A stretch of 64,000 nt of DNA from Seminavis robusta (lineage: Eukaryota > Bacillariophyta > Bacillariophyceae > Naviculales > Naviculaceae). The stretch spans positions 40,304-104,303 of the forward strand of contig CAICTM010000156.1 in the NCBI GenBank assembly GCA_903772945.1, in the 5' to 3' direction. The position numbers were made by a program, and so were the translations under genes. Positions 13,196 to 24,551 of this stretch are shown here, in pieces; position 1 is the first letter of the stretch; every line of letters starts with the position of its first letter. Below the pieces are notes generated by a model that saw only the letters and a program-made list of their open reading frames with translations, searched no databases and was not told the origin of the DNA.

Positions 13196-15472
13196 ATGAT
13201 AAGAAAGCCAGAGATCCGTGAAATGGCCAACGAGCTTGGGCAAGAGACCAAGGCACAATCAAGAAGCATGAAGCTGCAAAAAGGTTCCGTATGCCATGGT
13301 GTCTTCTCATCCAGGGCGTTGATCCTCATTCTTTGTCTGTTTGCAGTGGCCAATGGTGATTGGATAGACCCAGATACCCCAGAAGAAGTCATGACAACAA
13401 CAGCCTATACGGTTATTCCGCCACCGAAACCCACGGCAGCTCCCTCCATTAGCTACGATGACGACTTTTACTTTGACGACGACTTGTTAAGGTTGCATAA
13501 CAACTCGACTAAGAGGAAACCCAAGCGCTTGAAACCAACCAAGGCTCCCACAAAAGCACCCACGCTTCAACCGACGGAACCTTCTGCCTCACCTTCAGCG
13601 TATCCTACAGCTACCGCTGGGGCATATAAACTGGTCTTCTCGGACGAATTCAATCTCCCTGGTCGTTCCTTTGATGACGGCACTGATCCCAGATGGACTG
13701 CTTTGGATAAGAATGATTACACCAACAACGCACAACATTACTATAGTCCCGGGAATGCTTATACCAACGACAAGGGCGAGCTCGTTATCAAGACTGAAGC
13801 TGCCGATACCGACGTGGTTGGCTTCGATGATGTCAAGCGAGAAAAGACACACGTTACAAAGCACTTCCGTTCTGCCATGCTTCAAACTTGGAACAAGTTT
13901 TGTTTTACAGGTGGTATCATAGAAGCAGAAGTAGTCTTGCCGGGCAGACATGACGTAGGAGGACTCTGGCCAGCATTCTGGTTGCTGGGGAATCTGGCAA
14001 GGCACACCTATGTTGGTTCGTCCGAACACATTTGGCCTTGGAGTGAAGTCAAATGTACTAAAAAAAGCAGGGATTCACAGCGGCTATCAGCGTGCCACAA
14101 AGTTGCCCATTACGGGATGAAAGCAGGTGTGGGACGAGGAGCTCCCGAAATGGATATCTTTGAAGTGCAACCTGGAAACGTCCATGCCGGTACAGGACCA
14201 TTCAAGGAAATGCCCGTGGGACAGCCCTTTATGAGTTCCTCCTTTCAAGTGGCTCCTGGTAGAGCTGATATCAGACCTGGAAATGGATACTGGCCCGGTC
14301 CTGGACAGTGGTACGAGGGGCTGATAGGCGGAATGAACAGCACTTTGAACATCCAATTCTATGGAAGCTACAATCATTTCAGAGGAGACTATAATCCTGC
14401 TGTTTCGGACTACTGGAGCGATGCTCTCAGCTTCAATCAACAACTCAACGAAACTCACTTTAAAGATCAGCACAAGTACCGACTAGAATGGCAAGTTCCA
14501 ACCGAAGATCAATTAGGCCACTTGCATTGGTTCCTGGATGGGCAACTTGTGTTGGCAATCAATGGCGAGTCATTTGTTAAAAACGGCATGGGTAAGTGAA
14601 TGTTTATCTTCCGTTTGAGGGACGCTAAACTTGGACACAAGATTGGTTCTCATGTGTCACCGTCCCCGCATGTCTGAAACTTGCTAGGGAGTGAGATCTC
14701 CTCCGAACCCAGCTACATTTTATTCAATACTGCTGTCTCCTCCGAGTGGGGCTTCCCCAAGGAATGCCCCGAAAACTGTCCGTGCAAAAAGTACAATTGC
14801 TATTCGAATGATTTCCGTGAGAAGTGTGGGTTTTCAGAAGGTTTTTGCCCCATGATGGAAGAAAAGCCTGCCGAAATGAAAGTGAATTGGGTGCGAGTCT
14901 ACCAAGATCCAGCCGACCCGACGCAAAAGGTTGGTTGCTCCACTCCTGAGCGCCCCACCCGCCAATACATCGAAGCTCATGCGAAGTCATACAAACAGGA
15001 GAACGATGTAAGAAAGGAGACAATTAAAGTTTGTCGGCTTTCGACTGCCTCATGGACACCTTCGCCTCACACGTACGTTGTCTTTCGTGTTTGACTCTCT
15101 GTGCTACAGGTGACCCCGCTCAAGGGCATCCAAACAGGCCGTGGTCGGTGCGATCCAGCTGCCCTAGGAGAAATCGCAGCAGCTTGTGGCGGAAGCAGCC
15201 GTGGCCACTGTACGAGGGGCGCTGTGTGCGAGTGCGATCCTGATTGGACCGGGCCCCATTGCCTTGCCCACCGTGGGCGGGATCCAATCCTCTATGATTC
15301 TCCAGATCGGATAACAGATGTTGGGTTCGAACTACCGTTTGTGCAGGCCGCTCGGTTTCTGGTCTTTGCTCTTGCTTTCCTCGGTGTCTGCCTTTTCTTG
15401 AATGTCCGATGTAAGAAGAAAATTGAGGGATGGGAACCAATCCCTGATATGAACAAACAACTGCACGCTTGA
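13196..15472 (+). CDS. KRE6/SKN1-type GH16 beta-glucan transglycosylase-like enzyme, three exons
   Basis: Exons 13196-14591, 14688-15007 and 15110-15472 (GT-AG introns gtaagt/gctag and gtaaga/tacag) give 692 residues. An alternative start is Met25. A short cytosolic head is followed by a signal-anchor (ALILILCLFAVANG), then a Thr/Pro/Lys-rich stalk. The GH16 fold runs from about 145 to 560: YKLVFSDEFNLPG opens it, GGLWPAFWLLGNL follows, and the catalytic motif E-M-D-I-F-E lies at E318, D320 and E323. The SKN1/KRE6 branch uses this motif with extra inserts, seen here as the long loop before it. Beyond the domain lie a Cys-rich stretch, an EGF-like C-x-C-D-P-D-W-T-G-P-H-C block and a second membrane segment (ARFLVFALAFLGVCLFLNV), followed by a short tail. 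In diatoms this family is linked to beta-1,6 branching of chrysolaminarin; that role is inferred. Confidence 0.85.
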
Positions 15473-15943
15473 GAGACGCGCCCTGAGTTTGTGTCGTACA
15501 ACCAGCCAGAAGTCCCATCATGTTCATCACGCTTCACAAGCTTTGTTCCCGCTATTCTGCTGTTCGCTCATGCATGACAAAGAATCTGTTTCAAAAATAC
15601 TAGAGATCTTTATATTAGACCATTCGTGCAGCTGTAAATGTGGATGTACTTCGAGACGTCACATTCATTGTTTCCAAGTTGGCTGCAAGGATCATTTATT
15701 GGTCTGAGTGGGACTACTGTATGAATGATTGCGATCAGGCAGGCGGTCACTACCAGCAACAAGCAGGCTTCACGGGGCTATCGTCTCTGCTAGCTACCGT
15801 AGTCAACAAACCATAATACTCACTCACAATCATACTGCGCTCTCCCGCTTATTGCTGTCCTCCGTCCTCCAACCATAGAATTTACTCTGTACCATACATC
15901 AAATTCATGCTCTATCTGATTTGTGGAATGAAACTATGGGCGA
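15473..15943. other. Intergenic between convergent genes
   Basis: The 471-bp space separates the 3' ends of the GH16 gene and the Met-rich secretory gene. I see no gene, repeat or RNA structure in it. Confidence 0.6.
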
Positions 15944-16907
15944 CTACAGTTCTCCAACACCAGCTCCTGGACGTCGTCCAATCTCTTCCTCCATTTTTCT
16001 TCCAGCTTCCTGGAATGACTTTCGGCCCTCCTTGATACTTTCTCTCCATTTCTTGGGATCGTTGATAACTTCTTTGAATTCATCAGTACCGAACATCCCT
16101 GCCATCATTGGATTATTGAGCATTTCTGGGTGGTTCAAAACTTCCTGCCTCGCTTCTTCAATTTTTTCATCGGAATCGAGTCCTTCCGTGAACATTTTGG
16201 CCAAATCGTGCATTGCAAAGTCGGCAGTTTTGTGCATGCTTTCCATGGCCTCTTTAATCTTGTCCGGGTCATTAAAGATGCCCTTCATTTGCCCGAATGA
16301 TTCTCGCATTTTGGATTCGAAATAGCCGGGATCTGCTTTGAACTTTGCCAACTCCTCGGCATCGACCATTCCTGTTTGTTCCAATGATTTCAAGACTTCA
16401 TCCTTTTGTTCGATAATTTTATCGGCCATACTATCGTCCGTGAGCATTTGCATGGCTTCCTGCATTTGTGCTGCGAGTTGCTCGGGTGTCATCTTGGACA
16501 ACTCATTCATGGCTTCGCCAAATTTATCACCCATGGCTCCCATTTGTTTCATAGCTTCGGGATCGCTGAGTGCATCCTGCCACAGCTTTTGCATCTGTTC
16601 CATATCGACATTTTCCATCATTTTTGCCATGTTTTCCATGTCGGCAGCACCAGCACCGCCACCGCCTTGCTGGTCTTGGATGGCTTGTTCATTGAGATCT
16701 TGAAAGCTTGATTTCTTTTTCATGGGAATTCCAAATTGGGCAGCAATGGGCTAGATAGGTAGAGAAATAACACAAAAAAGATATGACCATGGCAAGGCAT
16801 CCGTTGAGTGGATCCACTCCATCGTTTGCGGAACAAAAAGCACAGAAGAAACTCACCGACACCAAGAGCGTGGTGACGCTTACAAATCGAAGTATACGAA
16901 AGCCCAT
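15944..16907 (-). CDS. Small Met-rich secretory-pathway protein, two exons
   Basis: Exon 1 (16907-16857) encodes only 17 residues. The donor is a consensus gtgagt and the acceptor (ctatctag) lies at 16751, leaving a 106-nt intron; exon 2 runs 16750-15944. The join creates MGFRILRFVSVTTLLVS followed by PIAAQFGIP, a complete signal peptide with a likely cut after IAA. Exon 2 alone would lack it, which supports the spliced model (285 residues). The mature protein is about 12% Met, acidic and helical, with many D-P-E/D-x-x-K/M units (DPEAMKQMG, DPDKIKEAM, HPEMLNNPMM, NDPKKW). These recall the helical repeats of STI1-like domains, but the match is weak. The function is unknown. The gene is divergent from eIF5B. 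Confidence 0.7.
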
Positions 16908-17370
16908 GGTTCTAGAGAGAATGCAGATTTTTAAAATATTATCTAGTTTGTGTTGTGTTGTGTTGTTGTGTTCTGCTGAGTTTGGATCTGGGGTGTCTGA
17001 TTCAGATTAGATGTGACCAGTGGCCAAGTGGCGATGATGATGGATGCTTTATGCTTTGACAGTGGTTTCGTTTTGTTGTGGGAAAGCAGAGGCTTCCGAC
17101 ACGTGGAGGCAAAGCGACACACACTTGCGTATTATCCATGATTCAATCGACTAATTCGACTATTTTCGATCCAGACGCCACAACTTATTGAAGAGGGGAC
17201 GTCTCGTCTCTCACGAGGAAGCCGCCCATCCACAGATTGTCTTCTCCTCGATCTCCAGCCAAACATCAGCAAAGCAACCCAAGGCACTCATCATCAGAAG
17301 ACGAGGCATCTACTCTACCGGTACGGTACAAGCTATCTAGCTAGCTAGTAACTCAATTGTAGAAAGAAAG
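16908..17370. promoter_or_regulatory. Shared upstream region of two divergent genes
   Basis: This 463-bp space drives eIF5B to the right and the Met-rich secretory gene to the left. It holds a gtgttgtgttg run (16951-16970) and, just before the eIF5B ATG, a palindrome patch (taccggtacggtac and ctagctagctag, 17318-17348). No TATA box is obvious. Confidence 0.5.
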
Positions 17371-20300
17371 ATGGGCAAGGCAAAGAAAAAAGGTGGCGGC
17401 AAAAAGCCCCAGCAAAAGCAAGAGGACGATTTTGACGATGATTTGGCCTTTCTAGAAGCGGCTGCCGCAGCCAATGAGACACCCAAGAAGGAAGAACCCC
17501 CCAAGGAAGAGCCGAAGGCAGCAGAAGAAAAAGCCGACGGTGCTGCTGCTGCTGCTGCTGCTGCTGAAGATGCTGCTGCTGCCTTTTTGGCGGCCCAAGG
17601 GATTGCCGGCGAGGAAGGCGAAGGCGGTGGAAAGAAGGACAACAAGAAAAAGAAGAAAAAGAAAAAAGGCGGCGGAGGCGGAGGCGGTGAAGAACAGAAA
17701 GCACCGGTAGGTTGGATTGATTGTATTGTTGAAGTCTGATGGTCTTGAAAGCAAGACAAACGTTGTCTCCTGGTGTCTGCCAACATGACATTTTTTGGTT
17801 CTCTCGCACTCATCTCATTCATTTCATTTTGGTACTGTTCTGTTCATACACTGCAGCAATCCAAGCAAGGGAAATTGTTGGCAGAGCGCATTCGAAAGCA
17901 ACAGGAAGAGGAGGAACAACGACGAAAGGAAGATGAAGAAGAAGCGCGTCGTATCGCAGAAGAAGAGGCCAAAGAAGCAGAAGAATTGCGCAAAAAGGAG
18001 GAAGAAAAGGAGCGAAAGAAACAGAAACAAAAGGAAAAGGTCGCCCGACAAAAGGCAGAGGGAAAATACATGACAAAAGCCCAAAGGCAAAAAGCAAAGC
18101 TGGCAGAACAACGATTGGAAGCCATGCGAGCGGCGGGAATGTTGCCCGTCGAGGGGGAGGGAGATGCTCCCAAAAAGAAAAAGGTTGTCTACGTCAACAA
18201 GAAAAAGGCAAAAGGCAAGGACAACAACAATGACGATGTGGAGGAATCCGAGTCCAAAGACACCGAACATGCCGAGGAGGACAAGAAAGAAGAGGAAGAA
18301 CAGACAGCAAAGAAAGAGGAACCTGAAAAGCCGGCGGAAGACGGTGACGATGGGGACAAGGAGGATTCCTCGGGCGACGAGTGGGATGCCGATAGCGACG
18401 ATGACGCCAAGTTCGACGACCTGGATGCAAAGTTGCAAAAGGTCGCCACGGACGATGTGGAAGACTTGATCGAGCTCGAGAAGAAAAAGGAGCTGGAACG
18501 CTTGCGAGAGATTGGTTTGAAGCGCGCCGAGCAAGACCGAATAGAGCAGGAAAAACTGGCCAAGATCCAAGCGGAACAAGAGGAAGCCAACCTCAAGGAG
18601 CAACTGGCGATGCAGAAGCGAGAAGAAGGAAAAAAGAAGCGCGAGGCACAAGAAAAAGCAAATCTGGATGCACGAAGCCGCGACGATCTACGCTGCCCCA
18701 TTGTTGTGATGTAAGTGGATATACTGTACATAAACCGTGTCGCTCTGGCGGGAAAGATTGGATGATGTTCTCACGCTTGTTGCCCATCAAACGTTCTTTT
18801 GCCTCCTCTTATAGTATGGGTCATGTCGATACAGGAAAAACAAAGCTACTCGACAAGATCCGAAAAACCAACGTGCAAGATAATGAGGCCGGCGGAATCA
18901 CGCAACAAATTGGTGCCACGTATTTCGAAAAGAAGACTCTGGAAACTCAGACTGCAAGGCTGAACGAAACCGAAAAGGTCGAACTAACCGTGCCTGGTAT
19001 GCTGGTTATTGACACACCTGGGCACGAATCCTTCACCAATCTTAGATCTCGTGGTTCATCGCTGTGCGATGTCGCAATTCTGGTGGTCGATCTTATGCAC
19101 GGCCTGGAGCAACAGACCATTGAGAGTTTGACAATGCTGCGAAAGAGGGGCGTCCCGTTTGTTGTTGCCCTGAACAAAGTCGATAGGTGCTACGCGTGGA
19201 AGACCTGTAAGGACTCCCCAATCCGCGATGCTCTCAAGGAGCAGGAAGAGGGCACCATTTCCGAGTTCCGAAGCCGATCCACCAACGCAAAGGTTCAGCT
19301 GCAGGAACAAGGTGTAAACTCCAACCTTTACTGGGAGATGGGCGACGAAGATTGGACTAATTCAGATTTCATTCCGTTGGTACCCACTTCAGCAATTACC
19401 GGGGAAGGCGTGCAAGATATCCTACTACTCCTCTGCCAAATCGCCCAACGAAAAATATGGAAACAGCTCATGTGGTGTGCCAATCTGCAGTGTACTGTTC
19501 TGGAGGTGAAAGCCATCGATGGCCTGGGAATGACAGTGGATATTTTGGTCGTGAATGGATACCTTCGAGAAGGAGATAAGGCTGTCTTTTGTACTCTGGA
19601 TGGGCCCGTTGTGACAGAAATTCGAGGTTTGCTGACTCCTCCGCCCAGCCGGGAAATGCGTGTCAAAGCCGATTACATTCATCACAAGGAGGTCAAGGGC
19701 GCTCTTGGAGTCAAAGTCATTGGAAACAACCTGGAGAAAGTCATGGCCGGGACTTCTGTGTTGGTACGGCACACCTGCTCGTTTTGACGCCTCGTTCGAC
19801 TGCATGCCCTTTGCTTACACACATTCCCCCCTCTGTCTGTTTTCAGGTTGTGGGTCCTAACGACGAAGAAGAAGATATCAAGGCAGAGGTCATGTCTGAT
19901 TTGACCAATCTAGAGGACAAATTGAGCACGGACAAGCAAGGAGTTCTTGTCCAGGCGTCTACCCTTGGGGCATTGGAAGCACTTTTGCAGTTCTTGCGAG
20001 TGGAGACAAAACCACCAATTCCGGTCAGTGCCATCGGAATTGGAACTATCCATAAGCGAGACGTCACAAAGATATCCATCATGGTGAGTTTTATGTTGGC
20101 GACGGAGTGGAAAGCAGAAGTGCAACTATTCTCTAACCGACGCATTCTGTTTCTCGTCAATACTCAGAACGAAAAGGGTCACCCGGAATATGCAACTATT
20201 CTTGCATTCGATGTGGGCGTTGAACGTGAAGCTCGGGAGCACGCTCAGGTAAGGGATCCGTCTGTTGTAGTGGTTAAGCCGTCTTGTTTGTCCCTTGCCT

Positions 20301-20931
20301 TTACTGACCCACTGGACCTTTACTACCCATCCAGGAAATGAATGTGCGAATCATGACGGCAGACATCATCTACCATCTCTTTGACCAGTTCACACGGTTC
20401 ATGGGAGAGTTGACAGAGCGACGAAGACAAGACGCTCAATCGTAAGTCGTCCCTAGATTGATTGTGATCACCTTCGAAGTCAGATTCTGCGTTGCTAACG
20501 AGTCGAGTCTCATGTCGTGTTTCTCTAGTGTGGCTGTCTTCCCAAGCATCATCAAGATCCTTCCTCAACACGTCTTCAATCAAAAGGATCCCATCATTGT
20601 GGGAGTGGAAGTCGTGGAGGGCATTTTGAAGATCGGCACACCTCTTTGCGTCCCCGCGCTGGGAGGATTGCATGTTGGAAAAGTGACTTCCATCGAAAGC
20701 AATGGCCGGGAGCAGGAAACGGCACGGAAGGGCGCTTCTGTTGCTATCAAGATTGTGAACGAGTCAAATCCAACTCTCACGTACGGGCGACAATTCGATG
20801 CCACCAATATGCTTTACTCAACAATCACTCGGGCTTCTATTGATGCTTTGAAAGAACACTTCCGGGATGCGCTGGAAAACGAGGATTGGCGACTCGTTGT
20901 GAAACTTAAGAAGGTCTACAACATCATCTAA
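17371..20931 (+). CDS. eIF5B: Translation initiation factor eIF5B, seven exons
   Basis: Exons: 17371-17706, 17857-18710, 18815-19763, 19847-20083, 20168-20248, 20335-20441, 20529-20931; all introns are GT-AG and the joined frame gives 988 residues. The N-terminal ~395 residues are the usual charged Lys/Glu-rich tail of eukaryotic eIF5B with an alanine run. The GTPase follows: G1 G-H-V-D-T-G-K-T, a switch I region ending GGITQQIGATYF, G3 DTPGHESF, G4 NKVDR and G5 TSAITGEG. Domain II starts near LQCTVLEVKAIDGLG. The C-terminal part contains the III-IV region (FPSIIKILPQHVFNQKDPIIVGVEV) and ends KVYNII. eIF5B is the GTPase that joins 60S to 40S at the start codon. Intron 4 (20084-20167) is 84 nt, has no in-frame stop and would add 28 residues if retained. 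Confidence 0.95.
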
Positions 20932-21203
20932 CTTTCAGAGAAAACATGTGCGGTGAGACGACCTCATCTGGCAAACATTAGCTATAGCAAAAGCATCACC
21001 TATGTAGACTTCATCTACAAGATAGCTTTATTCTTGATCTATTTGATGAAATGGCTGGGACCTGGTCAAATCGTTGCCTCGGGAATCGAATCAATCGACA
21101 TCACTCGGGTACATACCGAAACAGTAGCTTCGCACTAGTGCTGGTAGTTAAAATTAGATAGCAAAATAACTCTACTGCGTGGCGACAGCCTGGGTTGGAT
21201 GGG

Positions 21204-24200
21204 CTATGACTGCGGATGAAGCAACCTCCACAGCCCGAATGGCCGTCCTTTCTTTTGCATGGGGCCGTAAGCGTCGCTTGACAATGCCGATCCAGCGGCG
21301 ATCGAATCAAAGAGCCAGTTGAAATTCACAATCAGCACCTTCTGCTTCGCCTCACCTCCCCTTTCGATGGCTGCTTTCAACGGGCGATACAAGCTGTCTG
21401 AGAATGTGCTGCAATTGTCGTCGCACAAGAGGACTAGTGATTCATCCGATGAGCCAGATTTACAACGCTCCAAGCAAGCTACAGTGGACGTCATCTGTGT
21501 GGACACCCTTGCCCCTGATTCGTTCAGCAACAACAGAACATCTTCCTTGGGGGGCCGATCAAAGCGCCCAAGCAGATGAACTGTAAACTTTTCAAGTAGT
21601 CGCATGCCATCGTATCTGGCCGCCATTTTAGCAACCGCATAGTCTGCCACACCACACCTCCTGACAGCCTCTACCTTGACTGGAAGAGATCGAACCAACA
21701 TTGAAGCCAACGGCATGGTTATTTGCCCTTGATTTCGACACAGTGCAATCCAAGAAGGAGACACAAGCGGAATCCCCGCCAACATACAACGCATACCCTT
21801 GAGCGTGCGACCGTTGCCCACAAGATTTTCGTCGTCATCATCTTTCGAAGCAGCCGGCACAATGCAAAGAGTCGTATTTTTGGCACGGAAAGCATCGCTT
21901 TGTTTGATTCGCACTGTTTCAGAACCATCACAAATAACGCATGAGCGCAACGAAGAAGGAACGAGTGCCAGCTCGGAACAAATCCACTCACCGTTTCCAA
22001 ACCCCTTAGCTTCGCTGATGAGTGCCTTGAGGGAAGCCTTGTCGTCATCAGACAAGCCAGATGCAATCACACTAATCAAACAGTTGTCCAGACCGTTTTG
22101 AAACTTCACGGCATATTTCTCGTCAGCCAATCTGCAAACATCGCGATTGGACGATGGCAAGGACTGCACTGGGGCAGAAACCTCTGGACCTGCCTTTTGC
22201 TTTTTGGGGGCACGACCTTTGCTCGTTCTGGCAGTGCTCCTATTCTTCACTTGGGAGTCTTTTTCATCTTGCCGTGCTTTGCTGGTCACCGTTAGAGCCT
22301 TTTTCCGCTGTGCGCTTCCGCGTTTGTTGCTGGGCGGATGCTGAGTAGTTGACTTTCTCTTTGCAGGGACCACAACCGCCTGAGCAGTGGATTGTTTGCG
22401 CCGTGCGGAGCCACTCCCTCTCGGTACCGTAGTGGCCTGTTCAGCCGTCATTGGCGCAACATCGAAGCCTTCTGCAGCCAACTGCTTCATCAAGTCTGGA
22501 GGCAAGATCGCACTCTGCTCCTGAACCTTCCTCTCGTGTTTGACCTTGACATCTCTGCGTTTTGTGGAGATTCGCCTTGATTTGCGTTCTCTTTGAGAAA
22601 TGGCCGCAACAGTTTCATCTCCATTCGTTGACACATCCAACGAATCTGCTGGGGCATCAATACGATCATTGCCACCAGTCCAATCCATCTCTTCAGGCGG
22701 TCTACTCAAGAATACAGCATCAACATTCTTCTCCTTTCCACCTAAGATGTATTGGATATGATAGGATCCATCCACTACCTTTGAGATTTTAGCAATTCCA
22801 CCGGGTTTGTTGACTCCCGGCCATGTTCTTGACCGCACTTGAACGATTTCGCCCACCTTGAATGCGACGGCGGCAGAAATCTCTTGCCTCTCGGTGCGTT
22901 CGCTTTGATTGTTGTTTTCGTCATTATTTCCAGCCGAATTGCTGTTGCTAGGCTGGTTGCTGCCATTTCGATTGCTACCGGTGCCACGTGCGACAGTTGG
23001 AGACATTGACTGTTGCTGTTCGGCTGGGGGCTCTGGACCATCCTCATCAACACGATCATTGTCGCGAGTCCGATCCAACTCTTCAGGCGGTCTACTACCG
23101 GTGCCGCGTGCGGCAGTTGGAGACATTGACTGCTTCTGTTCGACCGGGGGCTCTGAACCACCCTCTTCGTCCATAGCTCCAGCTATTGCGTTGCCAGTTG
23201 TAGCTGAAGAAGCAGCAGAACCTCTTTCATTTTGTGCCCCAATGGTGACCTGCTCTTGTGCTACTGCCGCCCCTGTTGTAGCTGCACCATTGTCGGCATT
23301 GTCATCCTCGCCGTCATCTGTTGGGAATTGTTCCGGGGATGTTTCTGCTGCTACCGTGCCAGGAGTTGCTGCCTCAGCTTGTTGTGCAAATCCAAACAAG
23401 CTATGCGCACCCAATACTGTTCTCTGAGAATAAGCAAAACTTAAATCCACAGGTTTTGATGCGTCATTGTCATCTTCATTGTTTTCCTGTGGCACATCCC
23501 TTGCTTGCCCATCAGAGGTGCTAGGTGAAGAATCGTCTTGATTATTGTGACTGGGTCTGTCGCAAGGACTGCCCTCTTGCTCCTGCTGAGCGCTGTTTTT
23601 GGTTTCTTGGTGCTGTTTCCGTGTGTGATCCTCGTCATCATCTTCTTCTTTAGACTCTTTTCTTTTCTGCTTTTGCTGCTCTTTCTGTTTTCGTTCTTCC
23701 TCTTCCTGGAGCCACTGTTCTTCCAACTCTGCCTGTTGATTGGCAACGTCCTCTTCCAGCGCTTCTTCCATGGAGATTTGTTCCTGCATACTGAGTGTCG
23801 GCGGTTGTCGATCTTTGGCAGCATCAATGAGTGCTCTTTCGTGACTTGCAATGACGGAGTCCTGTTGTTGCTGATACCATTCATGGATTCGACCTTGTGT
23901 GGGAATATGGGCTGGCAGTTTGCTGCTATTATTTTGTTTGGGTTTTTCGTTCGGTTTGCTTTTGCGTGCTTGTTGTTGTTGGCTTTCTTTGAGAACTTTT
24001 TTCCAAGTCCGCGAGACGAGTAACTGCGTATGACTGGCAACCAGTCCTTGATTTCGGCGTTGGAGCGGTTCCATGGTCAATAACGACGACTCGGCAGTCA
24101 TTTCTCCCGGCGCAATCTGCGTCATGGCATTGTAGGACGGATCGAACTGTACCGGCGCCAATCCAAAATGCCGCAGAGCCACCTTGTATGCCTTGGTCAG

Positions 24201-24551
24201 TTGATTTAAAATGGGTGCTGGCGCCATGGATCGCTTGGTGGCTTTGGTGAGACAAGTGGGACATCGAGATTGACCTTGTCTCAGGGCTTGTTGAATACAG
24301 GATCGACAATAGGCGTGAACACAAGGAAGTACTACGGCATCTCGATAGGACGACAGACAGAGTGGGCAAACGAGTGCTCGGCCCATGTTGGTAAGCTCAT
24401 CCTGGAGCGTGTAAAATAGACTTCCCAGTGAGCTCATGTCATTGTCGTCACTGCTCTTGGGCTTGGCCATGGTATTGGCTTCCGTCGTTATAATTGTTGC
24501 CATGGCATTGCGTACTTCTTTGATAAAAGGCGGATGAAGACTTCGAGCCAT
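21204..24551 (-). CDS. BRCA1-like RING-Tudor-BRCT protein
   Basis: Single-exon gene of 1115 residues starting at the ATG of MARSLHPP. A C3HC4 RING finger sits at about residues 62-105 (C-P-L-C, C-V-H-A-Y-C, C-x-x-C, C-P-T-C). A charged, glutamine-rich, coiled-coil-like stretch follows (about 180-330). A Ser/Pro/Glu-rich part holds a 40-residue tandem repeat (E-P-P-V/A-E-Q-K/Q-Q-S-M-S-P-T-A/V-A-R). Next is a Tudor/PWWP-like SH3 barrel (VGEIVQVRSRTWPG, then GGIAKISKVVDGSYHIQYI, about 575-625), a basic NLS-rich region, and two C-terminal BRCT-like units, each ending in a conserved Trp (SPSWIALCRN and VNFNWLFDSI). This layout is that of a BRCA1/BARD1-type E3 ligase for double-strand break repair. 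The Tudor-like barrel between RING and BRCT is not part of animal or plant BRCA1. Confidence 0.8.
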   Translation of the reverse strand: MARSLHPPFIKEVRNAMATIITTEANTMAKPKSSDDNDMSSLGSLFYTLQDELTNMGRALVCPLCLSSYRDAVVLPCVHAYCRSCIQQALRQGQSRCPTCLTKATKRSMAPAPILNQLTKAYKVALRHFGLAPVQFDPSYNAMTQIAPGEMTAESSLLTMEPLQRRNQGLVASHTQLLVSRTWKKVLKESQQQQARKSKPNEKPKQNNSSKLPAHIPTQGRIHEWYQQQQDSVIASHERALIDAAKDRQPPTLSMQEQISMEEALEEDVANQQAELEEQWLQEEEERKQKEQQKQKRKESKEEDDDEDHTRKQHQETKNSAQQEQEGSPCDRPSHNNQDDSSPSTSDGQARDVPQENNEDDNDASKPVDLSFAYSQRTVLGAHSLFGFAQQAEAATPGTVAAETSPEQFPTDDGEDDNADNGAATTGAAVAQEQVTIGAQNERGSAASSATTGNAIAGAMDEEGGSEPPVEQKQSMSPTAARGTGSRPPEELDRTRDNDRVDEDGPEPPAEQQQSMSPTVARGTGSNRNGSNQPSNSNSAGNNDENNNQSERTERQEISAAVAFKVGEIVQVRSRTWPGVNKPGGIAKISKVVDGSYHIQYILGGKEKNVDAVFLSRPPEEMDWTGGNDRIDAPADSLDVSTNGDETVAAISQRERKSRRISTKRRDVKVKHERKVQEQSAILPPDLMKQLAAEGFDVAPMTAEQATTVPRGSGSARRKQSTAQAVVVPAKRKSTTQHPPSNKRGSAQRKKALTVTSKARQDEKDSQVKNRSTARTSKGRAPKKQKAGPEVSAPVQSLPSSNRDVCRLADEKYAVKFQNGLDNCLISVIASGLSDDDKASLKALISEAKGFGNGEWICSELALVPSSLRSCVICDGSETVRIKQSDAFRAKNTTLCIVPAASKDDDDENLVGNGRTLKGMRCMLAGIPLVSPSWIALCRNQGQITMPLASMLVRSLPVKVEAVRRCGVADYAVAKMAARYDGMRLLEKFTVHLLGRFDRPPKEDVLLLLNESGARVSTQMTSTVACLERCKSGSSDESLVLLCDDNCSTFSDSLYRPLKAAIERGGEAKQKVLIVNFNWLFDSIAAGSALSSDAYGPMQKKGRPFGLWRLLHPQS

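Noticed and set aside
16751-16787. A 37-nt intron with donor gtcata in the Met-rich gene
   Set aside because: Too short with a poor donor; the 106-nt intron with gtgagt gives a proper signal peptide.
17824-18651. 275-codon hydrophobic antisense frame opposite eIF5B
   Set aside because: It is the reverse reading of the Lys/Glu-rich eIF5B tail, which produces Leu/Phe-rich frames by composition.
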